Origin: Diploscapter coronatus
Lineage: Eukaryota > Nematoda > Chromadorea > Rhabditida > Rhabditidae
Length of the DNA: 64,000 nucleotides
Direction: 5' to 3'
NCBI GenBank assembly: GCA_964036155.1
Contig: OZ038422.1
Location: 43,547,201-43,611,200 of the forward strand
Shown: positions 51,906 through 63,062 of the stretch, one piece after another
Numbering within the stretch: position 1 is the first letter of the stretch
Layout: each line of letters starts with the position of its first letter
Position numbers and translations under genes: made by a program
Notes under the pieces: generated by a model
What the model was told of the DNA's origin: nothing
Databases searched by the model: none
The model's input: only the letters and a program-made list of their open reading frames with translations

Positions 51906-54900
51906 TTAAATTCCACCATAAACTTCCACGGCATAATTGACCCTGTCTCTGAGCTGAGCTTGTAACAAACTCTGCTCCATGACTCCAATCTGCACATTCA
52001 TTCGTTCGATTTCCTCTTCCAATTTTGCAACTGCTTGCTTGATTTTCACCATTGGTGCTGAAATTTCTCAGAAATTATTTACGTTTTGTTTTTTTTTCTG
52101 AATATCTTGACCTCCATCGCTGGTCTTTGCTCCTTGTTCTTCGATTTGCTGCTTTAGTTGATCGATGTCTTCAGATATTCTCTGCAGAGTCTCCGTTCTC
52201 TCACTGACTCCTCCAGAGGCGGCTCTGCGAATTGTCATACATCAATTGTCTATTTGTCTGCCAAACAGACTTGTATCTTTCCCTCATTTCTGCTCGTTTG
52301 TCCTGCACCTGCTTGAATTTCGACAGCAGTCCTCCCATTTGCATATTCAGACTCTTCTCTCGTGTTTCAATCCTTTCCAGTGTTTTCTGTAGTTCGCCTG
52401 CCATCTGAAATATAGATAGTATCAATTAGATCTCAATCAGATCTGGATGAAACTTCTGAATTCGGATAAAAGTGAGAATGTTCACGCTTCCCATTCTCTT
52501 TCCAAATAATGCCACTTGGCAATAAGAGAAAAGGGTTTTCGCACTCTGGCTTTACTCGCCGCTTACGGGACTAACGCCAGATTTTAGTCTCGTTTCTTGA
52601 TTTTTCATTTTAATTTGCCTAATTGTCATTACCGATTTGTTCGTGTTTCATTGATTAATTATCAATAATTAGTCAATTAACCACGAATAAATAAATAAGT
52701 GGGCAATTAAAGCGAGAAAAAACCGAAAAGTCAAGAAGGACGAAAATAAATGACGAATTTGGACCGTCAAACAATGATATAAAAGCCAGAACGCGAAAAC
52801 CCCTTTTTCTCTTATTGCAAGGTGGCATTTTTTGGAAAGAGGATGGAAGCGTGTATGTTCCTGTAATAAGACTTTCGGTTTTCGTAGGTTTGAATGTAGC
52901 TTAGTTCGGCCCTTTATAATTTGGAATGGTCTCACATTTTCCAGTTCGGGGTTCAGTTTCTCGACGAGAGATGCCAACGTCTTGCTCATTTGGTTCATTT
53001 GTTCCAAGTGAAGTCGCCAGTCCTATTATTTAGTTTCGAACTTTTATTTTACCATTTCATCAGACCTTTGCATCCTGTCGTAGAGTAATCTTCAGCAGTG
53101 GAGTAACTCTTTCGACTTCTTGTTTCCAAGTGAATGCATCTGTGTCGCTCTTCAGAATGGCCTGCATCGGATTCTCTTGCTAAACAGTAATAATCTTTGT
53201 TAGCACGAATTGTGAATCAGGAATGGGTCGGAATTAACATTCTGAAAAGCTGAAATCAAAATGGCCTCTAAAAATTGTCGGAATGTAAAACCGAAATTCC
53301 AACCCATCATCTGCTGATGCATTGTGCTTTGTTACTGTATTCTGGGTTGGAGCTGCCAAATCGACCAGTAGCGCATCCTCGTCATCATCGACCGCGTAGT
53401 CAGGCTCGTCTTCTTCGATCTAAAATCGTTGAATTCATGAAAAATAAATGATTTATGTGTATTAGTCTTGCATCATTGTTGCTATGTTTATCATCGTCTT
53501 CATCTACATGAACGTCATCGTCTTCGACTGGGGGTGGAACCATTCTGAAAAAGAGATGGATAAATATCAACATATTGAAATTCTTACTTTTCCCAATGGA
53601 AGCTCTCATGTTGTAATGCCAGGTCAGCTAGATGATCCAGTACGAAAAGTCCATGTTCTCCAGCGCCAGGCTTCAGTTTATTGGCTGGAAAGTCAGGTGT
53701 AATTCCCTGAAATCGAATTGAAATTATGTCATTTCTGCGCAATTCGGGACTAAATTTTTGATGCAATATTTTGGACTAATTTTTTGCGGAAAATTGCATA
53801 AGAGTTAACCAAATTTCACGGTTGATGACGTTCTCGTCAGCCTTGTGCCGATAGCTAGCGATTTCTCATCCACTAATTCACTCATCCAGCTTTATGTCAG
53901 AGTGTTTCGCTTTATTCGAACCGCTTCTCGACTGCCTAGTTGTCTCGGTCATTCAGTCCTGCATCCCTGCCGAGATTTTATCTGTTTGCTGTATTTCATC
54001 CTTTCCCTCGTAAGCTGCTAGCCAAAAATGTTTCTTTTGCCTGTCTTTTTTCTTTCACAAGATGAGGAACCCTTTCCTTCTCGTTTTCAGCTTAGCTTGA
54101 ATCCTCGAATTGAGTGATTCAGTCAGTCTGAAGGAAGAGGGGCGAGGAGCGGGTTTGCATCTTTCGCAGATCGACATCGGGGAGGCTAGGCGACGTAAAG
54201 CTGCCCTCCAACAGTTGACTAATTCCACATTTCTTGTCCCACTTCATCATTATCGCCAATTTATTTTAACTTACAAAATAACGCTTTTCCATCCTTCAGC
54301 AGTAATTTGTTTATGTTATTACTTCAAGCAGACGCAAGATATTTATCACTGAATGACTTTTATGTTATAGTTTCTGTATGAAAAAGTGAAAATTGCTAAC
54401 AAACTCTTGTCTACAGTCAAGGATGTACGGATGGCTCTCGGAGATTTTCGGAATGAAACAGAATATTCCGTACATTCCTGTCTACGGTGACGAGCAAAAG
54501 CCTGGAATCAAACATGACTTTTAAAAGGTACTGTAAAATCGTTTATCAAGAACGAATCTTTGTAAAATTGAATTATTTGTAAGCTATAGAGTTCCTTACA
54601 TGTATACAAAGTTTCATAATGATTCGTTCATGAAAATTGGCTTCACGCATCATGCTAAAATTTAAGTTTGGTTCCAAACTTTTGTTCGCCAATGTATCTA
54701 ACATCTGAAATTTATGAAGAAAAAATTGAATGTCTACTCCCACCCATAGAGAACTTTGGCTCTTCCATCGTGTTTCTACACTATATGCATGAAGAATCTC
54801 TCGTGTCATTTTTAGTTTAAATATATTTCATGTGTATCTGAGAATATAAATTATCTAGTTTTACACGCCAAACTAGGAAACACCTATGTATACGTTATAA

Positions 54901-57900
54901 AAATCCGTTTTTAGCGTATTCGATCTGATCTTGATAGGACTTATGAAGGACAAGGATAGATTGCTGTTGATGGCCGTACAGTAGTTGAGATTTCGTTGAA
55001 TCGACTGAATTCCTCAATCTAGTCGTTGGTGCATAGATGCGAATTGGTTTGCTTTGATTGTACGGATTTCAACGTGATCTCCGACGTTTAGGTAAAAAAT
55101 ACAAAAGACTATGCGGCTTACTAATTGGATTTTTATTCGTCACGGCAATGCTATCAGCTCTAGCAGGTTGTTAAGGTCAATTTGATCATCAATGCTCTTG
55201 AATTTAGGCATAACGATATTTGACAGGCAGCATAATCACATTCTGCACGATTACGTGGCAACACAGGATGACATCGTCATTTTTTCGGCTACATTTTATG
55301 AAACTTCGAAGAGGTTCTGCACGATCAGTTTTCTGTCGATATTCATTTGTTCATCTTCAGTTTTCCGAACAATTCAATCGTGATTCTGTTCAATGCAGTG
55401 CAAGTGTTCCATTTCAAACACATCGAACTGTTGGGAGTCTCATACAATGCATCTGGGGCATTCAACACTTCCCTCAAAGTGCAGCCTGTCATTGCATCAC
55501 TGCCTTTCTATTGCAAGTGGACACCATTTCTGGCTGTTGGCGAGGTCGCAGAGCATTTGACTTCTTTTGAATTGACTACTGGATTATCTGGATTGGAGGT
55601 CTGAGTCGCCAGAAATTCGAATATTTATTCCCAATTCAGCTGGAAACTCGACTGCCTTATTCTGACTATCGACCTGTCGTCGCTTGTTTTTCGCCTCTGT
55701 TTCTAAACGAACGATGGCAATTGCTCATCCTGACAGCAGAAGTGATTCTTTTCAGAATATTTGTTGAAGCAATTCATAATTCAATCAGGTATATTCGCAT
55801 TATGGAGCATTCATGCACTTCTACATTCGATCGATGCTAACTGACTTGTACAGCATTCTAAAGAAGTACAGGAAAACAAGAATACAGCCTTGGCCTGCCA
55901 TCAAAATGGGTTCAATTATTTTTTAATGAAAATTCACTAATTAATGAAATTAATAGGAATCCATCGAGCTAGCCCACTAAGCTTCGATCCGAATTATGAA
56001 CTCGAGTTCAGAAATCAGGCAGGCGCAATGACTGATTGTCTGTTGCAATACAAGGCAAGATTAGTTGGTCAAAGAAAATTCACTAAATATTAGTTTTGCA
56101 GGAATCAGCTGACTACATAATTTTCCCTGATACAGGTATGAAGATGAAAATTCTGAAATTATAACGACATTATCGAAAATTTCTCTAGAGATAATTTTGA
56201 AGATCTTTTGGAGAGGAGCGAGGGAGAATTTTTATCGATTTTGAACATCTTTCCAAAGTTGATCACGATTTCTTTCGCTTCCAACGATTTCGCGAATAAA
56301 TTAGCTTCAATTCCGATTTTGAGATGCCATTCATTCTCGTCTCAAATTAGCTTTTTGCAAGCACGTATTAGTTCAATCTCAATAACGCATCCTTCTGATA
56401 AAATATTGTTTAATCTTGTTTATGAAATAAGAGATTAGGATTTTGGAATTTCGAACTGAAAACTATGAAAGATTCCCTTCCTAATAAAGTATGAAGTTTC
56501 ATTTAGACGATATAATTATCCCACGACTTGGAGACACTTACTACATGGAATTTGAGAAAGTGTTCGCTTTGTATCCACAAGCTGCTGCAGTCGCCTACAA
56601 TATGAGTCAAGCCAGCATTGCTTCTTGTATGCAAGTTATTCTAATGATTGAGAACATCACAGATAAATTGTAGCAACATCTCCAAGCACTTATTCTCCTG
56701 TTTCTGTGCTGAAATCATTGCGATTCAAAGGCGAAACTCGTTGGGGCAAATTAGTGGTGAAACCAGACAGGGCCGACAGCGTGTGGATTCATGAGAGCTT
56801 TGGAATTCGACCTGGACATTATCAGGTCTTTTAGGATATCTTTTCTGAGTCTTTAATTCTTCAAATCTAGGTCCCTCTGCCTGTCCATCTTAACTCGGCC
56901 TTGCATTTTCGTTTCTGGGATTTCCCTCGAAATCAGCCAATTGAGATCGAAGACACGAATCAGCTGCTAAACAAATCTCAATCAGAAATTCCTCTCTACG
57001 ATCCACTGCTTTCGTTCTCGGAGAATCAGACTGAACCACTCTACAGGGATATTGATTTGGAGTCGATTGAGAAAAGCTTCAGGAAAATGACTCGAAGGAG
57101 AGCTACTGGATCGGTAATTGAATTCCTCTTGTTAGAAGCAGTCTTTCAAAATTCAGATCTTCGCTCGTCTTCCAGAGGTCTCTCTTTACTATCCTCTGAT
57201 CGAACAGTGCTACAATAGGATATTTTATACCGGCGAACAGCACGGAACTTGCAAAGGTTGATTGTGAAACATGTTGTGAATTGATGAATTCGGATCCTTT
57301 AGGCCCCGAATTATGCGACTTGCCCAAGTTCCCAGGACTTCGTTGCACGAACGTGAAGAGTGAATTCCAATCATTTGCCTATTATTCGAAGATTTTCATT
57401 CATAAACTAGTCAAGGCCGAATTCGAAAATACCGACAGCGGATGTTCATTGTGATAATATCTATCAGTTTTTGCCAAATCACTTTTCATTTCGACATTTC
57501 GTTTGCTCACGATTCTTTTATGATATTCATATCAAATTACTGTAGTTGTCAGAGTCACAATTCAGGTAGTCTTTTCCAAATGATCGGGTTTGAGCAGGGG
57601 CATCGTATTTTACTCACGATTTTCAACTAAATTTATCGTACCTTTGCTCGTAGCTCCGCTAGAATCGATGCAATTGTCGAGTTCGGGTCGTCAAACTAAA
57701 TAAACGACTTGTTTGAATATTTATGAGAAAAAATAAATTACTTCTTGAGGCATTTCGAATTTGTCGTTGCCTCCTTTTCTGATCAGCCATGCTGCGATAG
57801 CTGTGAACAGGAAGAATTGTTCTCCTGCATTCGTCTGTCGAACGAAATAGTGCCTGAAGAGTAAAATTTAGAATTGATTTAACGAATTTAAGAAAATTTC

Positions 57901-58394
57901 TTATGACAATTATTAAAAGTATGAAGAACGATCAAATATTAAGCCAGTTAAAGAGTGTTAATTAACGCATTTAACTATTTAGTTCCGGTATAGTCATTCG
58001 AAAATATGCTCATAGGCAAATGACATCTATAGGTTAGTTTCAATTTCAGGCGAAGTATGTTTGTAAAAAATATTATTAAATTATGTATGTAAATTCGTGT
58101 AAACGAATAGCATCTTTAAAATTTATAGGCGTTTACTATGATTATCTTATTACGGCATAAAAATTTTTGAAAAATACTTGTGCGTATGTCGATAGCTCTT
58201 GTTCAACTTGAGAAATTCCTTTTCGTAGCCAAGCAGCTTCAGTTTTGTCAAAAGTTCTTCGTTCTAAAATACTTTCTTTACATATGAATTATTATCATTG
58301 AAATAAATACGATTACCTTCGTAAAAAATTCGTAGCTCTTGCCCGGTCCTTCTTCGAGTTCATCCACATTCACTTCTTTGTCTTCGTCCGTCAT
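51906..58394 (-). CDS. IFT57: Intraflagellar transport protein 57 (CHE-13/Hippi)
   Basis: IFT-B subunit that travels along ciliary axonemes; in nematodes it acts in ciliated sensory neurons. Twelve minus-strand exons: 58317-58394, 58178-58263, 57742-57853, 57642-57695, 53588-53706, 53508-53544, 53336-53419, 53066-53179, 52936-53022, 52271-52404, 52112-52224, 51906-52057; 389 residues, slightly shorter than human (429). The N-terminal calponin-homology-like half has ELEEGPGKSYEFF, TKLKLLGYEKEFL, AGEQFFLFTAIAAWL, FDDPNSTIASIL and KLKPGAGEHGLFVLD. An acidic linker follows, then a coiled-coil half with TWKQEVERVTPLLKI, ETREKSLN and PMVKIKQAVAKL. The fourth intron (53707-57641) is 3.9 kb and contains a complete GT92 gene on the other strand. 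The donor after exon 53336-53419 (GTAACA) is my best choice among alternatives. A consensus X-box lies 77 bp upstream. Confidence 0.97.
53894..54525 (+). other. Unresolved plus-strand coding-like segments
   Basis: Inside the IFT57 intron, three pieces look coding by codon choice and splice sites: about 53894-54010 before a GTAAGC donor, 54171-54195 between TTTCGCAG and GTAAAG, and 54419-54525 after CTACAG. The last holds a 33-codon frame beginning MYGWLSEIFGMKQNIPYIPV and ending at TAA. The pieces can be joined in more than one phase, and I recognise no protein family in any version. They may be a small gene upstream of GT92 on the same strand, or only the last piece may be real. Confidence 0.3.
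54599..54694. mobile_element. Short Tc1-like MITE in IFT57 intron
   Basis: The right end is the complement of CATTGGCGAACAAAAGTTTG, very close to the left end of the 25715-25926 element. The left end, CATGTATACAAAGTTTCAT, is more diverged. TA flanks both sides. A related sequence starts near 58983, where ACCAAACGCTAGTTTTAACA parallels the same element internally. Confidence 0.45.
55037..57454 (+). CDS. GT92 (DUF23) Golgi glycosyltransferase, nested in IFT57
   Basis: Type II Golgi membrane enzyme of family GT92, whose C. elegans member GALT-1 adds galactose to core fucose of N-glycans; the substrate here is not predictable. Thirteen plus-strand exons: 55037-55046, 55092-55166, 55208-55313, 55361-55598, 55640-55741, 55789-55909, 55957-56054, 56102-56135, 56507-56626, 56674-56825, 56871-57113, 57157-57256, 57303-57454; 516 residues. 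MRIGKKYKR precedes a signal anchor at about residues 10-29. Family blocks follow: RPVVACFSPLFLNERW, EVYSHYGAFMHFYIRSM, FRNQAGAMTDCLLQYK, FPDTDDIIIPRLGD (acidic DTDD, residues 260-263), YPQAAAVAY, SVWIHE and a Cys-rich C terminus. The ATG abuts GTGCATAG. The intron at 56055-56101 uses a GC donor. The gene lies wholly inside an IFT57 intron on the opposite strand. Confidence 0.93.
56191..56438 (+). other. Candidate alternative exon of the GT92 gene
   Basis: The 371-nt intron after exon 56102-56135 contains an open frame that begins right after an AG and joins in the correct phase. It would rebuild the DTD motif as FPDTDNFEDLLERSEGEF, then run about 80 residues to a stop codon. The pattern of an EF pair followed about ten residues later by a proline echoes the normal next exon (MEFEKVFALYPQ). 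If used, it would give a truncated enzyme; it could also be a decayed duplicate exon. Confidence 0.35.
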
Positions 58395-58470
58395 TTTAGG
58401 TTGGGATAATTAGAGTTAGTTCGATGAAAATTCGACAGAGAAGCACAATTGATTCGACTATTGCGCTTGC

Positions 58471-58484
58471 GTTGCCATGACAAC
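58471..58484 (-). promoter_or_regulatory. X-box (RFX/DAF-19 site) of IFT57
   Basis: GTTGCCATGACAAC fits the X-box consensus GTHNYYATRRNAAC at every position. It lies 77 bp upstream of the IFT57 start codon, within the window typical of ciliary genes controlled by the RFX factor DAF-19 in nematodes. It supports both the gene call and its start. Confidence 0.93.
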
Positions 58485-58984
58485 ACTGAATCATTCCCAC
58501 ATTTTCGAGGGAATATTTGCCAAAATATGATTTTTTACAATTATTTTTTTCTTTTCTAAATTTAGGGACAATTTATGCGCGAATATATTTTGACATTGGA
58601 AGAAAAAACATTATGCAACAGTTCTTGTTCGAAATGTTACTCGCTTCATTTCACAATTTCGATCCATCTCATTCAGATTCTAGATATCTAATTCGAGAGT
58701 TGTTTTTTTTTTCCTTTCTCGATCTCACAATGTTGTTGCATTTTGAACCTGAATATCGAAAAGTCAGTTTAATTCAAAAATATTTTGGAAAACATAATAC
58801 ATCTCGATTACAGAAACAAAAAAATTAATCTTTTAACTTTGTCAGGAAAAATATCCCAAGAAAGAGACGTAAATTATACTTTGTTACAAAATCGAAGTTT
58901 AAACTTTAAAAATAAAAACTTCTCAATTTTCGAAAGCTCTTATTTCAAAGTTGGAGTCAACAATGTCATTTGTTAAAAGATACA

Positions 58985-59225
58985 ATAATGGGCAAAAGCT
59001 TGTAACCAAACGCTAGTTTTAACATGATGTATGGACCGACTTCATAAATGGATATTTTTTTTAAACTTGATACACACACAAAGGACTCTAATTCTTGCAA
59101 ATCTGTCAAATTTCAAGGATATTCGCATATAGGAAATAATTTACACCAGGGGTGTACAAAAATTGAATTTTGAATTTGCGTTAGAATTATTTACTAACGC
59201 GCCTTCCTTGTACATCCTTGATTTA
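58985..59225. repeat. Diverged Tc1-like repeat and small hairpin
   Basis: The left part (from about 58983) parallels the right end of the 54599-54694 element for some 55 bases. Near 59180-59202, GCGTTAG and CTAACGC form a small inverted pair. The element is too decayed to define its right end. Confidence 0.35.
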
Positions 59226-59493
59226 TACATCATTTTAAAAATAAGTTTTGTTCAAAATTTGTGCTCACCTCTGCACGTTCGAAATTCGAATTATACGAAA
59301 TTAAAAATAAACTTCACGAAAACTCTGATCAGCAGTTTTTTCACACAACGAGTTCGATATCAACCACACGCAAATCTAGGAAGGACAAACGTCAGAAAGC
59401 TCTTGCGATCTACCCCATATAATTTTTAAATAAGATTTCGTATCTCTAACTTACAATCTTCAAAAATTTTCACTGCATGTGCTCAGTCATAAC

Positions 59494-59570
59494 GAAAATT
59501 TTGCTCATGAGACCTACCCCTCGTATATTTTCTTCGCCTGACGAAAGTGCTCCCTAGGCCTGGCCACATG
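59494..59570 (+). repeat. Dispersed repeat, copy 2
   Basis: Carries the same GAAAGTGCTCCCTAGG block, preceded by a GCTCATGAGACCTAC block, as 40668-40738 on the same strand. Another partial GCTCTTGCGATCTAC block lies at about 59400. Confidence 0.6.
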
Positions 59571-60765
59571 TCACACAGGTGTGTCATGACAATTGTTTCG
59601 TTTCGTTAAAATCAATTCGATATTACAAAAAATTGTCTAGACGATATCATCACAGTAAATTGTGTGTAATAATTTCTAGTTTTAAATTTCAACTGTCAAT
59701 AACAATCGTTTAGAAAATCCAAAATTTTATTCATTTGGATGTAAGAAAACGTAAAGACGGGATGCAGTAATGAATCCTTCACATGAAGACGGAAGGTCTG
59801 CTTTGACCCGCATCGCGAAAATAGAATAAGCATAAAATATTGTCATATCAAGTAACTAACAGACCAATTAAGAACGATTGAAACCCGCGGATTTAAGTCT
59901 AAAATAGAATAATTAATGATAGAAATTGGTTAGACATAGATTTGGTGAAAAACATCAACATAACAAGAAAAAGTCGCAATTTCTCTAACAATGTCATAGA
60001 TAGGCTAAGATGCGTGATAATGAGAAGTGAATTTGTACGATTCGACAGGAATTTACTCGCCCAAAATTTAACCGAAATCAATTCCAAAGAAAATATTCGA
60101 CTTCGAGATAGTTATTGATTTCGGACTAACAATTATGAACATTAATCGCTTAGATTTGGTGTGGAGATTTGCGTTCCATGAAAATCGACAAATGCGTTCC
60201 TATTTATGAATTGAAATGAGGGAAAAATTCACTTGATTGCAGGCCCGAATTAACTAACAGAAACATGAAAATGGTAAAGCTGACACCCGAATTTGAAGAA
60301 AGGAAATAATGTTGTGATAAACATAGACAATTCAGGCATAAAATTAAATAGATTGGCTGAATGAGTGATCAAAGGCAATGCGATAGAGAATATGCGCAGT
60401 TGAATGATCGAAACATGAAGGAACAAGCTTGAATTTACAGCTACGAAAGCAGAATTCAGGAGCAGGTAGGTTACAATGCAGGTAATGGTACCATAGAAGG
60501 ATGATTAGATTTCTACACGTTGACAATTTAACAAGTCATCGAGACTTCAAAAATTGTCATCTATTGACATTTTGAGAAGCATTAAGTTAACCGTAGATAA
60601 TAAATATACCTAACAAATATTTGTACTAAACGGAGGCTTACAGTCCACCTTATGCTTCCGACCGTGATTTCTTGAAATTTGGAATAGATTTGAGAGAAAT
60701 TATTACCAACTATGTACAACAGGAAATTGCAACTAGATTGCAGTTAATTATGACTGGCTGTGGCC

Positions 60766-63062
60766 TCAACAAACAGCCTCTCCCAACTCTGCGACAGGCT
60801 CCAAAACTGGCTGGAATTTTTGACGGAAACCCGAATTTCGGCGCTGTCGAGGCTCGTCCGCCGAGTGCTCGTTTTCTGGGCTCTAAAAATTCATCGTAAG
60901 TTCTGTGTTTCATAGGATTTAAATTCTTTACTTTTAGATTACTTCCCATCTAATTTCTCATTTTGTTATCAGCGAATTCTTTTTGATCGTTTTTCGACCA
61001 CGACAAATGTCAATTCGAAAACGATTCTGATTGATAAGCGACATTGGGAACGATTCAAGGAGTCAGAGACAAAATTGGTTCGTCACGAGATGAAACTAGA
61101 GTTTGCGAGAGAAGGAGGGCATAAGAGATCGAGAGCATTGATTTTCAGTGATTATCTGATAAGAAAAGTCAATATACCTGCTTTCTCTTCCATTCGATTT
61201 TTTGGGCTTTACTCATTTCATACTCTTTCTGCATTCATTTCTAATGATAAATGTTCTCCGCACTGTCGCACTTTACACATGAAGACGAAGAGATTGCAAC
61301 ATTTGAAGAAAGAACAAAACATTGTCTAGATTTGGTAATGCCAAACGGACGATGAGAAAACCGAATAGACTTTCAATCAGAAACATACTTATTTCGCCAC
61401 TCGTTTAAAAACTACCAATCTTCAGAATTGCCACGTTTTAGAATCAAATTTCTTTGCTTACCTCAGGTCGCTGTGGGATAGCGATAGGCAAGTAGACGTC
61501 AGGCAAAAGCGATTCTGGCTGATTCTCGTCTCTAACCAATCTTACCGAGCCAGAATTTTCCTTCACATTCTGAAATATTTACCAGTCATTCTGTGCTTTC
61601 GATCTATTTCGCTTCACTATCTTATCATTCCGACTGACAGAAAATTTGTAAATTTTACTATCGAATCAAAGGAATCATTGCCCCGATTAGCGTAAAGATT
61701 CAAGCGATCTTTTGATTTTTGCGTGTTTAGAGTTGACAGAGCCGAAAAATGTCAGTAAAAGAAGGGAAAGAACGATTTTGACTCGGAACAGACACGCAGT
61801 AGGGTTTCCCTTCAAAAATCGACAGATCGACAGAGGTGCAGTCAACAACCAAAGGAGTATCCTCTTTCCTCTTCTCTTCTCTTTTCTTACCCCTTCCCTT
61901 TCCCTTCCTCTTTTCTACTCCCACTCCCCCCTTCCCTCTACTTCGTCTCACCCCACTTCGTCATTTTTTTCCATTATTTTGCTTGAACTTCAAAGAAGTA
62001 CCACAGTTATCCTTCTCAATGAATAAACGCAGCAAGCAGACAACAATTGTCTATGTTGACTTTCTTTGAAATATGTCAAATCACCCCATACTCTTCGTAG
62101 AAAATAGATCAAGAAATTGCCGGAACTGTGGCGGGCATTTATTTCGATTTTGAAAGGTTACGTGACTTCCCCCAGTAAATACGTTGAAAAGGCACAAACC
62201 TGTTCGAAGGCGATCAGCTGCCTCCAGAAGCCGATGTTGGGTCGAACCATGGGTCGTTTCGACCTCATCAGGTGGTAGGCATCCCGGAGGGAACGGCATC
62301 TGTATTTCGTGAGATATGCCAGCACGATCGATGCGGATCGAGACACTCCAGCCACACAATGAACCAACACTTTGCCTCCGTCAGCAATCAGAGCTTGGAT
62401 CTGAAACTTTGAGATATAGCCATTTTATCAGTCACTTTAGTTTTCTCATCTATCGTAATCACACTCTTTTCTGATTCGAGCAAAAAACCGTCTTCGCTTC
62501 ACTTTTTCTTCCCTTTTGTCTATTTGAACACTCACAACTACGAAAACCAAAATCTCAAAAATCGGTTGCCGAAAAGAATGAGATGAAGGGTAAATAAAAA
62601 TGAAAATGAATGTCTTCTCGAAAATCGAGTGGAGTGATTTTCGAAAATTCTCGTCCTCATAATTTTATACCTGGTCAGATTGGAGTTCGAGGTGAGGATA
62701 AATGTAAGTCTGTGGGGTGTCTTCCAGCCACAACTTGGTGCGTTGAATGTCGCCCAATGAACGAAGATTGGGAACCTGCAAACTGCATGTTTAGAACTGT
62801 AGAAATTTCCATAGAATTTGGTCATTGATTCGTTTCATTCTATTGTGCTTATTCGTGAAAATTGAAATAGAATTGAATTGAATTGAGTTCGAAGAATAGA
62901 ATCTATAATAATTTGTACCTCGTGAGTGGCGTTGATGATGTGAGTGATCTTGTTCTTCTTCATCTCGTCAGGAGTCAGAGCAGAAACTCCGCAGATGAAC
63001 AGACCGGGCACGATTTCAGAAATCGAGGCATACTCCGGATTGACGTGGAATGAAAGGGACAT
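60766..63062 (-). CDS. Dual-specificity phosphatase, DUSP14/18-like
   Basis: Cysteine phosphatase acting on phospho-Tyr/Ser/Thr. Five minus-strand exons: 62919-63062, 62671-62775, 62200-62400, 61462-61569, 60766-60882; 224 residues. The active-site loop is VHCVAGVSRSA, with catalytic C98 and R104, and the general acid is D67 in LEDTPQ. The stretch from EIVPGLFICGV to THIINAT is the typical DSP N-terminal part, and RPNIGFWRQLIAFEQ the typical end of the core. The fourth exon (LLPDVYLPIAIP) matches the conserved tail of the atypical DUSP14/18/21 group. The last exon adds 38 residues with a polar RQRRNSGF-type segment that I do not recognise. There is no MAPK-docking domain. An acceptor-like TTTCAG lies eight bases before the ATG. 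The last exon rests on splice phase and codon use only. Confidence 0.92.

Larger units (their letters stand above)
58395..60765. other. Intergenic region upstream of IFT57
   Basis: Apart from the X-box and the two repeats listed separately, I see no supported gene in these 2.4 kb. The IFT57 promoter lies at the left end and the 3' untranslated region of the phosphatase gene at the right end. Confidence 0.5.

Noticed and set aside
52201..52425. MAGELQKTLER frame as an independent small gene
   Set aside because: It is an internal IFT57 coiled-coil exon (52271-52404); the Met is in mid-protein and joins LNPELEN in phase.
53835..53960. Resemblance of an FTVDD-containing frame to ENY2/SUS1
   Set aside because: Only the TVDD stretch matches; the following helix residues do not, and no upstream ENY2 exons exist in the intron.
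58517..58828. 103-codon plus-strand frame upstream of IFT57
   Set aside because: AT-rich codons, no family, sits next to the X-box promoter.
60672..60899. 75-codon plus-strand frame
   Set aside because: Antisense of the last phosphatase exon (60766-60882), which fits splice phase on the minus strand.
61075..61329. 84-codon plus-strand frame rich in Lys, Arg and Glu
   Set aside because: Lies in a phosphatase intron, has no phase-compatible join to neighbours and no recognised domain; composition explains it.
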